Assembly: GCA_948567375.1 (NCBI GenBank)
Contig: OX419762.1
Span: forward strand, 13,398,001 to 13,462,000
Reading direction: 5' to 3'
DNA length: 64,000 bases
Origin: Lunularia cruciata
Taxonomy: Eukaryota > Streptophyta > Marchantiopsida > Lunulariales > Lunulariaceae
Below are positions 1 to 12,362 of this stretch, piece by piece; the first letter of the stretch is position 1, and the number at the start of each line of letters is the position of its first letter. Under the pieces are notes generated by a model, which was not told where the DNA came from, did not search any database, and saw nothing but the letters and a program-made list of their open reading frames with translations. Both the position numbers and the translations under genes were made by a program.

Positions 1-3000
1 TACTTTGCTACAAAGTGATTTTTCCTTGGAATTGAATTCCACTCCTCCATCAAAGGTACAACTTCCCAATTCAAAATGACTTTGCATTAGTTGCTTGTCT
101 GCAAACAGAAATGACAAATACTACCTACACTATAGTTCTCACAGATCCATCAAGGCATTACTTCATATGCTTTTTATTCTAGATCAAACACACAAAATGA
201 AATGTAGAGTCATAGAATCCAACATCTAACAGCCAATCAATTTCCATCCAAATTTCTTCATACACTCACAAATGTAGATTGATACTTGGAATCAAGTGAA
301 ACAACAAGTGGTTCCCGAGCACTTTGTTTTACTCATTCTTTGCCCAAATATTGAATAAAAAAATAAGTACTACAAATGGTTGCTTTAAATAGGCAGACCA
401 CTTAGCAATTACAAAATTGTCTAAACTACTAAACTATTTCCCACAAATCTTTAAATATGAAACGTCTTACTTACAAATCTTACCGCTTTGGATTTGTAAC
501 TACTATTGGTTCTAATCCAATCCAAGTACTACCTTGACTTTGGCTTCCTCACACAAATCAACTCAAGTGTCTCTTGTACTTTGGATTCATCTCCTACTTC
601 TATTATTAACTCATCCTCATTAGTCTATATTGAGGCTGAATTCATAAATGTCCTAATTATTTTCTCCTTCTTTATTCTAATTGTCTCAAACGACTCGGGT
701 AAGTCATTCAAGGTCACTTGCATTCCAATCTTGACCACTTTGGATCAAATTACTCTATTCTCACTTAGAGCTCAAGTGAGGTTTTCTACATCAATCTTAA
801 CTAAATCTAGCCTAAGACACATATTTTCACCTACTTCTATCATTTTCCTATCTAGTCTATCTCTAAGGTGAATCAACAAGGGTGTTCAAGTCTATGTCTT
901 TTGCCTTCTTCTATTGGGTTTTCTGCACTAGCAACTTAAGCTCGTGTACTACGTAGGCCTCCTCTAACTTTGCCTTGGCTCTAGTACTAAGCATTGCCTT
1001 TAGGATAGTGACCTCACTTGCAAAACCCAAACCCTCCTTTAGTAAGAGTGACCTGCCTTGATTCACCTCCTCTTCCAACTTCTTACAAATTGCTATGGTT
1101 CATCAATATACTTTGCCTCCATCTTCTTTGCACTACCTTTTTGTGGGTAACCTACACTTCAGCTTGCTTGACAAGATCATACATGCATGGTTCTTCTCAC
1201 ATTTGACTTTTGATTTCTCTCTACCAAGCTTGATCCTTCTCCGTAGCTACTTGCCTTAGTTCCTCCATAGCCTATTCTTGCAATCAGATTTGTGTTTTCT
1301 GGTGAACTAAGCCAATTTGTGCACCATCAAATTCCTCCTTTCAGTTTATTGAGCGTCTCCTTTTGCTCTACTACCTTTTTCCTTTTGACACTCTAGGTAG
1401 CCTCCACATTGCTCAAAACTACCTTGTAGATCATTGAAGCTTTATTGTCTTACCATAGCCTCAACCCAAAGTTCCTTGGCTTTGTGTCTACTTTGAGCAA
1501 GCATTGCCTTCAATTGGGTTGCCTCTCCACTCAACACCTTCAACATCTGAATTTCATTCTTTACTTCCATATGCTCCTCCTTCAATTCTTGCATCCATTC
1601 CTACAAATGTACAAAGAGAGGATAGATGATACTTGTAACAATATGGAGTTTAGCGATGAAGTCGGGCTTATGAAGTAGATAATAAGACAAAATAGCCTAT
1701 AATATTCTAGAAGCATCTAAGAAGCTTCTTGGGAAGCTTCCCAACTAGTTAACTTGCGCCCTAAGCAGGTAGCTTCTAGAAGGAAGCTTCTAGAAGCTTC
1801 TAACTAGCTTAGCTTGCACCCCAAGTAGGCGGCTTCTAGAAGGAAGCTTCTTGAGAAGCCTCCTAGTTAACTTGGCTTGCACTCCAAGAAAGCGGCTCAA
1901 GGAAGCTTCTTGAGAAGCTTCAAGGGTCTTGTATGCTACCAATAAATACCAAGGCCAAAGCTCATGCTAGGCATTCAGAGTTTTCCCTCATTCAAGTGTC
2001 CCAATGTGAGTTTCCATTCTCCTATTTCTCTCCTCGGATTTGGTCTTTTACAATACTTGAAAGGTAGGTGACACCCTTGAAAGTATCCTCAATTTGTTCT
2101 TTCTTCATCTTTAGATGCTATTATGTGTGCCACAACCCAAAGTTGGGATCTTCTTACCTTCAAGCTCATCTCCTCCAGGCTTTCTTCTTCCACCTTGGGT
2201 CCACTTGGCCCAACATGCAATATCTTGGCAAGGTCCCAAGATCATATTCCTTGTTGGAACACCATCTTTGGCTCCTCTTCTCTCTCCTCCAAAATGTCAT
2301 CCTTTGGCAGGTCCATACATGAAGTGCCTCTAGCCTTCATATGCTCAATTTCTTCATGAAACTCCCAATTTGATCCTTCTTTGGTTGCTTCTTTTGTCAA
2401 TTGTTGGACCTTAGGTTCTCCCTCACTCTCACTACTTGATTATTTACTCTTAAGAGTCAATTCTTCTTCCAAGTCCTCCAAGTTGGACTCCGCTGCTTCT
2501 TCTTCTCCTTTAGCTCTAGATGATAAGTCAACCACTGCCACTGTTTGACTCAAGTTTAGCCGTTGAGTAGTCCGCCTCTTTGTTGGAGAGATAATGTCCT
2601 TGGCTTGGCTTCTCCTATTAGGTCAAGGTACTAGGATTGATAGTGTCTTCTCTTATCCTATTCTAGCAGAATATTGGTCACTTTCTTTGACCTTTGCCAT
2701 ATATTGCTCCTCCTCCTCATATGCATCTTGGTGCAAGTTTCCATGCAAATGTGACATCATCTATCATTGCTCCTTGAGGAGTAAGTTTAATCCCAAATAA
2801 GTAGTGGGCTGCAAAATTTAGGAAATAATGGGGTGGTATGTCCATCTTCCATTGCTCTATCATATGCATTGTCCTAATGTAAAAACACTTTGCCCAATTT
2901 ATGCTCTCTCATGCAACCATTAGGTGAAAGAACACCGCTTGCTACTTCATTACATAAGTAGTTCACTCTAGCTTCAACATAGCCATCATTGCCATGATGA

Positions 3001-3507
3001 TACTTCACCTCATTGGATCTGCATAAGTGTCTACCTTGTATACAAGGTAGACACCTTTATTTCCCTCTTTTCTTCCATAAGATCACTCTTCCAATCAAAG
3101 GTTATCCTTGAAGGCTCTCTTGCATCTTGGCTTGAAACCAACCTCCAACTGGATTTGGTCCATCAGGTTGGGTTTCCTCTCTTCCCTTCCTTGCTTGGAC
3201 CTTCCTCACAATTACTAGCCACAATCTTTGACATGAATCCTAGAAATTAAGATTCAAGTTCCATGCCAAGAAAGTAATCTGAAGTCAACTCAAAACCTCA
3301 AATTGGGCCACCATGTCAACATGTCTAATTGTAGGTTTTTGGACCAAGATAGCCAAAACTTGTCTTCCTTCCGTGAATGGCATCATGTTCTTCTCTTCCT
3401 CACTTGGCATTGCACACAAGAACCCCATGACTCGGCTTGTGATTCTAACATGATTTTCTGGACTATTCAAAGGCATAAGATAATCTTTGCTCAACTCTAT
3501 AGAATCC
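1..3507 (-). pseudogene. Copy III of the 3.77-kb coiled-coil element (decayed, runs off the left edge)
   Basis: Minus-strand relic of the same element as copies I and II. The ORF would start at 3234 and reads in the family's frame, but it meets TGA at 3165-3163, exactly the 24th codon, as in copies I and II. The domain segment around 3060-2790 still shows the pattern ending in an 'IWD' remnant of the family's HFYLGLNLLN motif. The 3' part, about 1000-600, matches copy II 19,200-19,420 closely (a segment reading roughly as EVG-N-CLRLDLV). Bases 1-85 match the terminal region of copy I (3790-3870), so the element's end should lie about 280 bp left of the window. It is interrupted by the solo LTR at 1634-2052, and copy I appears to have inserted in its 5' region at 3508. 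Many stops and frameshifts; no function is left. Confidence 0.6.
1634..2052 (+). mobile_element. Solo LTR of the HSE-chromovirus family
   Basis: A 419-bp sequence beginning TGTAACAATATGG and ending GGTCTTTTACA, nearly identical along its length to the LTRs of element E. It is flanked on both sides by ATACT (1629-1633 and 2053-2057), a perfect 5-bp target duplication, with no internal element sequence. It is therefore a solo LTR left by LTR-LTR recombination. A four-unit GAA/TTC array lies at 1783-1800. The TATA box seen in E (TATAAATA) reads AATAAATA here. Confidence 0.95.
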
Positions 3508-3863
3508 TATGACAACCTGACAAATATCACTTTTGTGGTAATCAGGTAAGTAAACTTTGTTCCCGCAGAGATATGATTCAAATTGGTCAAATACAAAGCA
3601 AATAGTAACAATCTCAGTTCTTCTTTGGTTCTTCTTTAATCTCTCAGGTAGAGACTACACCTAGAAGAGAGTAACAAGCACTGACTTGCAGTCTTGTCAT
3701 GAATTAACACTCTTTAATCACAACGCCATCAAATTTTTCCAAATAGTCTTGATTGTGATGATTCAGTCTCTCCTAAAAATGGCACTTCACTACAAAACTA
3801 CTTTGCCTTAGAATTGTGTTCTAATCCTCCATTGAAGGCACAACTTCCTTGGTCAAAATTGCT

Positions 3864-6135
3864 TCACATCAACATTGCAATGCACTCATTGCAATTCACA
3901 TCAACATTGCAATGGACTACTCTATCCTCGGGTTTCACAACTACTAATTCCTCTACCAATTCTAACACTTCTTCTTTTTGATCTACAATTCCCATCATAG
4001 GTAACCTTTCTAAGTCTCTATCTCTACCTGACTCACTCTTCTCTAACATCTCCAATGGTAATTCCAAAGATATTTGTATGCTTATGTCATCTATGTTGGG
4101 CTTTGCTCTTACATTCTTCTGAAGTTTATCTCCAACTTTACTAAATCTAATCTGATTGTGATATTGTCTTCCACTTCCAATATCTTCTTATCTATACAAG
4201 TTTTGAGACTAATTAGCAAGGCATTCAAATCTTTATCCTTTGTATTTCTCCTCCTTGTCTCTTGCACAAACAACTTCAACTAGTGCAATCCCATTTCTTC
4301 AATCCTGACGTTGGCTTCTATACTCAACATTGCATTCATCTTTGTTACAATCTCCTTCAATGGCTTGAGTCTCATTCTTCTCTCAAGTTCACTATTTGCC
4401 AACCAATCTTCTTTGTACATTGCTAGTTCAGGCTTGAACTTAGCTTTTACTGTCTCCTTCTCCTTCTCCTTCTGAACAACTTTCTCTTCTAGACTACAAA
4501 GTATCTACCTTAGTCTTTCTTCCTCTCTATATCTCACTATCAACTCTCTTTGCTAGAGTTGTTTCTTCTCCTCCACATTCTCCATCATTCTATTGAGCTC
4601 TTTCTCCTTCTCTACTACTCTTGTCATATCATGGATAACTTCTAATCATGAAATATCAAACTGCTATTTCAAGATTTCATACTCCGCTATCTGTCTTTCC
4701 CTTACTATGACATTCTATTCTATTATTCTCTCTCTACTTCCCACTTCCTTCTTTAAGTTTTCAATCACTTGGTTCTGTACTATTGCATCTACTCATAGTA
4801 ATTCCCTCTCCTCCTCACCTCGGATTATACTCTTCTTCAACTCCAAGTTCTCTTCCTCTAATCTTGCTAACACCTACAATACAGTCTTCACCTTTGGATA
4901 CTTTGACTGCATCTCTTTCTTCTTCTGCTCCAACTTTGTTAACAATGTGCACACAACCTCCCATAAATACTCTACTCCTTCACTCTGATTTACCTTGCCT
5001 TGTGGACTATTCTCCTTCTTTGCCTCTTCTTCACTTGACACTCACCTTCTCAGCTGCAATTGCCGTATTGTGATGGATTCTTTGCTCCCCAAACTTCCAC
5101 TCTCCACTTCTCTTACCTTACTTGGTCCCACTTCATACTTTGCCTTCCTTCTAGAATGGACTCCTCTTTGAATGGTCACCCTCTTCTCCTCTTGCTCTGG
5201 AACTTGTCTTTGGGTCTTGAGTTACATTCTTCTTCCATTTCCAGCTTTCCATCTTCCTCCTTTGGTACCAATTGCATTTCCACTCCATCTTCACTCTCGT
5301 TGCTTGCTCCTCCACTCTACAATGTGAATTCAGGTTCTTCCTCCTTATCCAAGTCTTCTGACTTGTACTCGGCCTCCCCTTCTGATTCTTTGCCCAACAA
5401 TGAAATTACCACCAAGTCTTTCCTTGGGTTTACCTTCCTGGTCTTCTAAGGTCTCATCGCCACTACTTCTTCTTCTTCTTCTCGTCAACTCCTCTTCTTC
5501 AACTTTGGAGTATTCACCTTCAACTCCACGCTTTGCCCCGTTTGCATCTAGTACTTGTCACTACTCCTTATCTGCAAGATGTATTGTTGCTCCTACGCAT
5601 CAGGATCTCTTCTCAAATTGAGGTGGAAGTGCAACACCTTCTTGTGTCTCTCCACCGTGTTTAGCAAATTCAGTCCCAAGTAGAAGTGGGCTGCAAATGG
5701 CACAATGTAGTGTGGAGGCGACTTGTCTTGCAAGTTCCACACCATTTGCCTCGTGTGCTGATGAAAGCACTTTGCCCAATTGATTGGCTCCCTTGCAAAC
5801 ATCTTGTGGAAGAACACCACTTGATGTTTCATCACATAAGTTGTTTGCTCTGGCTTGAAGATAGCCATCATTGCACTTATGATGCCTCTCATCACAAGGT
5901 CTTTATAGCTCTCAACTTTATAGCCATTCTTCATGCATTTTGAAAAGAAGACGTCTCTCACTTCTTGGGTTTCTTCAGCTACTTCTCCCTTCCCCAAGAA
6001 TGTGGCTCCCTACTCCTCACTTGCCTCTCTTCTAAGTACTAACCTCCAATCCAACTTTGTCCATCAAGCTGGATTTCCTCTCTTCCCTTCTTCCTTGGGT
6101 CCATTGAGACATTTACTCTTGATGATCTCCGTCAT
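3864..6135 (-). pseudogene. Decayed ORF of copy I: conserved N-terminal domain plus acidic and coiled-coil tail
   Basis: Unrecognised protein. The reading frame starts at ATG 6135-6133, meets TGA at codon 24 (6066-6064) and a TAG near 6012, then stays open for 134 codons (5997-5593). This open part holds the family motifs FFHKMFAREPINWAKCFHQ and HFYLGLNLLN. Downstream the same strand encodes Glu/Lys-rich sequence with scattered stops (about 5590-4400), including an EQKKKEMQ-type coiled-coil stretch that also occurs in copy II near 18,490. On the plus strand this region looks Ser/Pro-rich, which is only the antisense of the acidic tail. Known: nothing I can name. Inferred: a structural or nucleic-acid-associated protein of the element; a gag-like role is possible but not shown. 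Confidence 0.55.
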
Positions 6136-6697
6136 AAAACCTGGAAAGCCAATGTTCTAGTTCCATGCTAGGAATATGATCCAAAACATACTCAAGTATT
6201 CAATCCTTGCAATCACATCTAATCTCCAAATTGCATGATTTCTCACTACAAATTCAAAGTTCTTCTTCCCACCTCCCATCTTACTCTCCTCCACTCTAGG
6301 TTGGTGGCGACTCTTCTGACTGACTCTCGGACTAACTCTCTTGACTTCCTCTCAACACACCTGCATGTCTCTTACTACACTTCCCTTACCACGATCTCCC
6401 TCAAGACAACTCCTTAATGGTGATGGGAAATAACTCATCATCTCTTTGTCTCTATACCAAGTCTTATAGTGGCACGCCTCCTCTATCTTTCTTCACTTTG
6501 AGTTTTTACCAAGAAATCACACCTCTTGCATGCTCTTGTCACTTGTCAATTTTCCCCCACTCATATGACAACCGTTTTTGTATGTTGTACCTTCTTGAAT
6601 GTCCTACCCCAAAGAAAAGTTGTTACATTGTCCTTGCCTAGGGTTGGGTACCCCCGAGCCAATGTCTCCTTACTTTGGATTGAATGTTGATAGGGCA

Positions 6698-7123
6698 TGT
6701 AAAAGACCAAATCCGAGGAGAGAAATAAGAGAATAGAAACTCACATTAGGACACTTGAATGAGGGAAAACTCCGAATGCCTAGCATGAGCTTTGGCTTTG
6801 GTATTTATAGGTAGCATACAAGGCCCTTGAGAAGATTCTCAAGAAGCTTCCTCAAGCCGCTTTCTTAGAGTGCAAGCCAAGTTAACTAGGAAGCTTCTCA
6901 AGAAGCTTCCTTCTAGAAGCCACCTACTTGGCATGCAAGCTAAGCTAGTTGGAAGCTTCTAGAAGCTTCCTTCTAGAAGCTACTTACTTAAGGTGCAAGC
7001 TAGGCTAACTGAGAAGCTTCCCAAGAAGCTTCCTAGATACTTCCAGAATATTCTAGGCTAATTTGTCTTATGTGCTACTTTGTGAGCCCGACTAACTTCG
7101 TTGCTAAACTCCATATTGTTACA
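6698..7123 (-). repeat. 3' LTR of element B
   Basis: 426 bp; starts TGTAAAAGACC and ends TTGTTACA on the plus strand. It contains two perfect alternating GAA/TTC arrays, four units at 6952-6969 and three units (TTC-CA-GAA-TA-TTC) at 7041-7053. It is followed at once by the purine tract of the minus-strand element. Confidence 0.93.
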
Positions 7124-7140
7124 TATTCCCCCGCCGCTAG

Positions 7141-9953
7141 TTGGTGACGTCTTCGTTGCCAATGAAGCTTCGAATTCTTGGATGGCCGTCAATGCATTTT
7201 GGAGGTGAGAAAGAGGTTCCTAGGAGGCATCATGAAGGGGATACCCTTTCCAAAGGACCTTGTATTCCGTATGTTGGTGATAACCTTGTTGAATATGGCG
7301 ACGTGCAAGGATACGATCAACTTCGTACTCCTCATGATCATTGATAGGGACAGGAAGAGGGGGAGGTTGGACTCAAGAGGAAAAGGAAGAGGGGTTAGGA
7401 ACAAAGGGTTTCAACTTGGAAACATGAAAGACAGGATGGATATGCATGTGACAAGGCTAGGCAAGACGATAAGCAATAAGAGAGACAATTTGGGTGATAT
7501 CAAAGGGTCCTATCCAATTAGGGGCAAGTTTATGAACTTGGGTATCAAGTGGGAGAGGGAGGTTACTAGAGGATAGCATGACTTTATCACCGACTTCAAA
7601 GGTGAGATCACAACGATGGTGGTCCGCATATTGTTTTTGGCGATTTCGAGCAACAAGGAAGTGAGACTTGGCTTGTTGGAGAGATTGGGATATAGTGGTC
7701 AAGAATGTGGAAGTATGAGGAACTTGAGATGGAGGGGGAGCAAGAAGAGAATCTGGAACAAGCGGATCTTGGCCAAAATTGAGATAGAAAGGAGAGAATC
7801 CGATGCTTGCCTGTTTGGAATTGTTGTAGGCAAATTCAGCAGCGGCAAGACATTAATCCCAATTGGTATGGTGTACATTGACAAAGGAACACAACATATC
7901 TTCTAATGTATGATTTGCACATTCGGTTTGTCCATCAGTTTGAGGATGATAGGCCGTGGACAAAGCAAGCTTGGTGCCGAGTATCTGAAAGAGTGCTTGC
8001 CAAAACTTCCCATTAAAGTGAGGATCACGGTTGGAGATGAGTACGCTTGGCATTCCATGATGCTTGAAGACATTGTCAAAGTAGATTTGTGCTAAGGTTG
8101 GAGCATCCATGGTATCACAGGTTGGTGCCAAGTGAATTTGCTTACTAAGCTTATCCACAAACACCACGATGGCGGTGTGTCCTTGTTTTGTCTTTAGCAA
8201 GGATGTGATGAGATCCAAGCTCACATGCTCCCAACGAGCTGATGGAATGGCAAGCGGTTGAAGGAGTCCACCCGACTTTTGGTTGTTGGCCTTGTTACGG
8301 TGGAAGCTCTCACACGATCGGAAAAATTCTCAAACATCTCGTGTCATGTTGGGCCACCACCATTGACGCTGGAGGGTACCCAAGGTCTTGTTCACACCCA
8401 TGTAACCAGCGATGGGTAAATCATGGGCTTCTTGAAGGTGCACAAGTCAAAGATCACCTTTGGCTAAAACAAAGATCCGGTCCGCATGGAATAGAAGGCC
8501 GTCCTTGAAGGAGAAGGTGTTGTACTCCTTGTCACCTGTTGTTAGCCGACCATGTACCATTTGGAAGAAGGGATCTTGCTGTAGAGCTAACCAAAACTCA
8601 TTATGGATCTTGGGATCAATTGACACCGTCGTAATTGCTGCCACAATGAGAGGAAGAGACTTCAAATCAGGTCGTCGTGATAGAGCATCAGGGATGACAT
8701 GGAACCGACCTGGTTTGTACTCAAGTTTGACGTCAAACAATTGGAGTTGCTCTTCCCATTGATGATGTCGACTCTTCATGTGCTCTAGGTATAAGGTCTG
8801 CAACAATGGCTTGTGATCAGTTTGCATGATCACTTGTTTCCCCAAGAGATAATGCCTCCATACCTTGGTGGCATATACCATTGCAAGTTGTTCCCAATCT
8901 TGAGCAGAGTAATTTCTTTTGGCTGTATTTAGTCAGCGAGACACAAAGGCAATGGGATGTAGTCCATCTGGGAATTCTTATTACAATACAACTCCAATTG
9001 CAAAGTTAGAAGCATCAAAATGAACCACACAAGGTAGTTGAGGATCATATGGTTGAAGTGTGTCTTGAAGACACCATATGCTTCAACTTTTGGAATGCTT
9101 CTTCATGCTTGGTGCTCCACTGGAAGCTCAAGTTCTTTCCCAAGAGGTCAGTCAATGGTGCAGCTACATGAGCATAATAGTGGATGAACCGCCGGTAAAA
9201 ACTGGCCAATCCATTGAATGCTCATACTTCTGTAGCATCCTTTGGGGTAGGCCAATCAATAATGGCCTTGATCTTGTCTTCTTCCATCTTGATCCTTTTT
9301 GATGAGATCTTATGACCCAAGAAAGTAACCTCTTTTTGCCAAAAGGCACACTTTGACTTCTTGCAGTAAAATTTCCATTATCATAGTTGTCTTAGGACTT
9401 CTTGCACATGATTCATGTGTTCTGCCTCTGTCTTGCTATAGATTAAGATATCATCCAAGAACACCACCACGGACCAATCCAATAGTCCATCCAACACCCG
9501 ATGCATCTGATCCATGAAGATTGCAGGAGCATTAGTGAGTCCAAAAGGTAGAACTATCCACTCAAAATGCCCATACCTTGTATGAAAGGCAGTCTTTTGC
9601 AAATCCTCTCCTTCAATAGGAATTTGCCAATGGCCGCTACGAAGATCCAACTTGGAAAAGTAGCGTGCTCCACTTAGTTGATCAAGCAAGTCATCGATTC
9701 GAGGCAAGGGATATGCATTCTTCACGGTCTGCTTATTGAGCCTACGATAATCGATATAGAAATGAAGTCCTCCATCCTTCTTTAGAACAAATAGTATTGG
9801 TGCTCTCCAAGGCAAGGTACTATGTTGTATGAAGTCCTTCTCCAACAACTCTGTAAGTGTTGTTCGCAACTCTTCCAACTCCTTTGGTGAGAGCCGATAG
9901 ATCGGTCTACTCAGTGGAGTACTCCCTGGCAATAACTCGATCTTGAAGAGCAT
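7141..9953 (-). pseudogene. Element B pol, RT to integrase and chromodomain (broken)
   Basis: RT reads open from 9953 to 9381 with the catalytic FLDDILIYS motif. RNase H is at 8881-8447 ([18 protein letters not shown]). The integrase core is at 8224-7853 and the GPF module, linker and decayed chromodomain at 7702-7141. The upstream part of pol is separated by TGA at 9959-9957, where element E has CGA. The second catalytic Asp of the integrase is Asn here (LISNRDP; codon 8032-8030 AAC versus GAC in E), while the catalytic Glu (TDGQTE) is kept. Several frameshifts separate the blocks. The enzymes would have copied element RNA and integrated it; this copy cannot make them. Confidence 0.88.
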
Positions 9954-9956
9954 ACC

Positions 9957-10721
9957 TCAATTGGAGGGTAATCCCTTTGGCAGATCATCCGGAAACACAT
10001 CCGCAAACTCCTTAACTATCCGATCAACCATTGCTTGATGAGGCTCTCGGTCCTCCACAGATTGGTCTTGTGCAATCGGCTTGATCCACACCGCAAATAC
10101 AGACTTATCTTCCTCTAAAGCTTGCTCTATGGCTGCTTTCCTAACAAACTTCCCTTTTAGGGACTCATCTCTCTTCCAAGCTTGCTCTAGGGTTGCCTTC
10201 TTTGCAACCTTCCCATCTTGGGACTCCACTTCCTTCAAGGTTTGCTCTATGGCCACCTTCTCAACAAACTTCCCATCTTGGGACTGATTATTCTTAGGTG
10301 TCTTACTCAAGGGTGCTAGACAACCTAATCGGAAATTCCTACCTTGGTGTTGTACTTGAACTTGGCATCGGGTCCAATCAAATTGAACCTTATGACATTC
10401 AAGCCAAGGTAGACCTAGAATGATATCATAGTATAGAGGTGCTACTACAAACCTCATACACTCCAAATACTCCTTCCCAATCTTGAAGGTAACAAGATAC
10501 GAGGTGCGGAATGTAGAACCCTTTCTACCATCCGCCATCATCAAACTACTTCCAATCATTGGCTTGATAGGAATATCCAATTCCTTTGCTACTTGCATAG
10601 ACATGCAATTCTCTAAACTTCCAAAACCAACCAAAATCCTACAACCCCAATTAGATATCATACCTTGCAAGTGAAGCAAACTTGCATAAGTCGAGCTTTC
10701 AACCTCATTGGAACTAATCAA
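9957..10721 (-). pseudogene. Element B protease and protease-RT linker
   Basis: A 254-codon open stretch with the retropepsin region near its start. The catalytic Asp-Ser-Gly has become Gly-Phe-Gly (codons 10628-10620; E has GAT TCT GGA), so the protease is dead. Three 20-residue repeats of the SQDGKFVEK type lie between protease and RT, as in element E. The frame is shifted by -1 relative to the upstream gag, the same relation as in E. It ends at a TGA (9959-9957) that replaces an Arg CGA codon. Confidence 0.85.
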
Positions 10722-10739
10722 GCTCCCAATAGGTGGCTC

Positions 10740-11653
10740 AAAATCTCCTATTGGGATTCCTTGTTTCCCTGATCATTCCTCTCCACAACCTCCACTTGGG
10801 CAACTTGTCGAGGTCGTCCATTCTTGAGTGGACATTCAGCAATATGATGCCCCAATTGGCGACAATAAAAACAACCACCATTTTTTTGCAATTTCTCCCT
10901 ATCTGCCGTGCCAAGTGGTCTTTGTTGAATTGCATCAATCTCCATTGGTGCTGGCTCCTCCACTTGTGTGTAGTGGATTGGTAGGCTTTGTGGAGGTCAA
11001 GGTCGAGACCAAGTTGTTGCCGCCAAGGAATCAAAACGTTTGGCCAACCGCATGGCTTCCTCCAAGTGTTGTGGCTCTTGCATGGTTACCTCTAAATTGG
11101 TTCTCGCCTTCAAGCCCCTCACAAATTGATCCAGAGCTTCACCTTCCAAAATATCTGGAATTTGCATGATGATGTTTTGGAACTGTGTGATGTAACTTCT
11201 TACAAAGCCAATCTGTTTCAACTCTACCAACTTATCTCGTGCAAAGCGTGTGGCATTTATAGCTTGGAACCGACTAATTATTGCACTCTTGAATTCTGCC
11301 CATGTCAAGATTGGTGCAACCATTTTTTGTTCGGCTTGCTCTACTTGAAATCTCCACCATAGCTTTGCTACTCCATCCAATTGACTAGAAGCCAAGAGAA
11401 TCTGTTTCCGCTCGTCTTGTAGATTGATAGCTTCAAAATAACATTCACAATCAAACACAAAATTCTCCATTGCACCCAAGAGATTCTTGCCTTCAAATAC
11501 CTTGGGCTTAGGGAATCTGATCCGATCTTCTCCTTCTCGAATTGGTACTCTATCCGCCTGCTCTTGTCATCGAAGATCTCATTCATCCAACAATGGAGTA
11601 AGGTGCTCAATTTGTTGTTGCATAGCAAGGATAACATCAGGTATTGCTGCCAT
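10740..11653 (-). pseudogene. Element B gag with CCHC zinc knuckle
   Basis: Starts at ATG 11653-11651 (MAAIPDVI...). The retrotransposon gag domain is readable at 11479-10997, with a frameshift just after the start. The nucleocapsid knuckle CFYCRQLGHHIAEC (C-x2-C-x4-H-x4-C) lies in the 10963-10748 segment, so capsid and knuckle are now in different frames. It would have formed the particle that packages element RNA. Confidence 0.85.
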
Positions 11654-11924
11654 GGTTGCTCCTCTATCACATTACTCCCAATCTAATCTAATTTATTAAC
11701 ACATAGAAATAGCACGTCCACCGTTCTCCATAAGTAACAACCGGAAGCACCAAGGGTTCCTCGGATATGGTGATCATATGCAGAAAATCTTGTCCAAATT
11801 GCAAGGTGATGAATTGTGTGAAATGATGCTTGGGTAGTATTTGGACTTGAAAATCCCAATGGTTTGGTGGAAGTGGATTTGGTAGTCCATAAATTCCATC
11901 CATCCCATTCTTGTCTGATACCAA

Positions 11925-12362
11925 TATAAAAGACCAAATCCGAGGAGAGAAATAGGAGAATGGAAACTCACATTAGGACACTTGAATGAGGGAAAACTTC
12001 GAATGCCTAGCATGAGCTTTGGCTTTGGTATTTATAGGTAGCATACAAGGCCCTTGAGAAGATTCTCAAGAAGCTTCCTCAAGCCGCTTTCTTAGAGTGC
12101 AAGCCAAGTTAACTAGGAAGCTTCTCAAGAAGCTTCTCAAGAAGCTTCATTCTAGAAGCCGCCTACTTGGCATGCAAGCTAAGCTAGTTGGAAGCTTCTA
12201 AAAGCTTCCTTCTAGAAGCTACTTACTTAAGGTGCAAGCTAGGCTAACCAAGAAGCTTCCCAAGAAGCTTCCTAGATACTTCCAGAATATTCTAGGCTAA
12301 TTTGTCTTATGTGCTACTTCGTGAGCCCAACTAACTTTGTCGCTAAACTCCATATTGTTATA
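11925..12362 (-). repeat. 5' LTR of element B
   Basis: 438 bp; plus-strand ends are TATAAAAGACC and TTGTTATA, each one transition from the family's TGTAAAAG and TTGTTACA. It has an extra ~12-bp AAGCTTCTCAAG unit compared with the left LTR, and one GAA unit of the four-unit array has become AAA. Confidence 0.92.

Larger units (their letters stand above)
6698..12362 (-). mobile_element. Element B: full-length Ty3/gypsy chromovirus, minus strand
   Basis: LTR retrotransposon of 5,665 bp. The 3' LTR is at left (6698-7123, 426 bp) and the 5' LTR at right (11925-12362, 438 bp, with an extra GAAGCTTCTCAA-type unit). The 5' LTR ends have decayed from TG/CA to TA at both tips, consistent with C-to-T change. 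The primer-binding site abuts the right LTR (11911-11924, complement of TGGTATCAGA, initiator tRNA-Met). A polypurine tract (complement of GGCGGGGGAATA) abuts the left LTR. The flanks GGGCA (6693-6697) and GGGCC (12363-12367) match at 4 of 5 bases. Gag, protease, RT, RNase H, integrase and a chromodomain are present but broken. It sits inside copy I of the coiled-coil element. Confidence 0.93.

Noticed and set aside
506-871. 121-codon plus-strand frame
   Set aside because: Antisense of copy III's 3' coding part, which matches copy II at 19,200-19,420.
4593-5621. Several plus-strand frames rich in Ser, Pro and Leu
   Set aside because: They are the antisense of the Glu/Lys-rich tail encoded on the minus strand by copy I.
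7178-7576. Plus-strand frames over the left end of element B
   Set aside because: Antisense of the integrase C-terminus and chromodomain.
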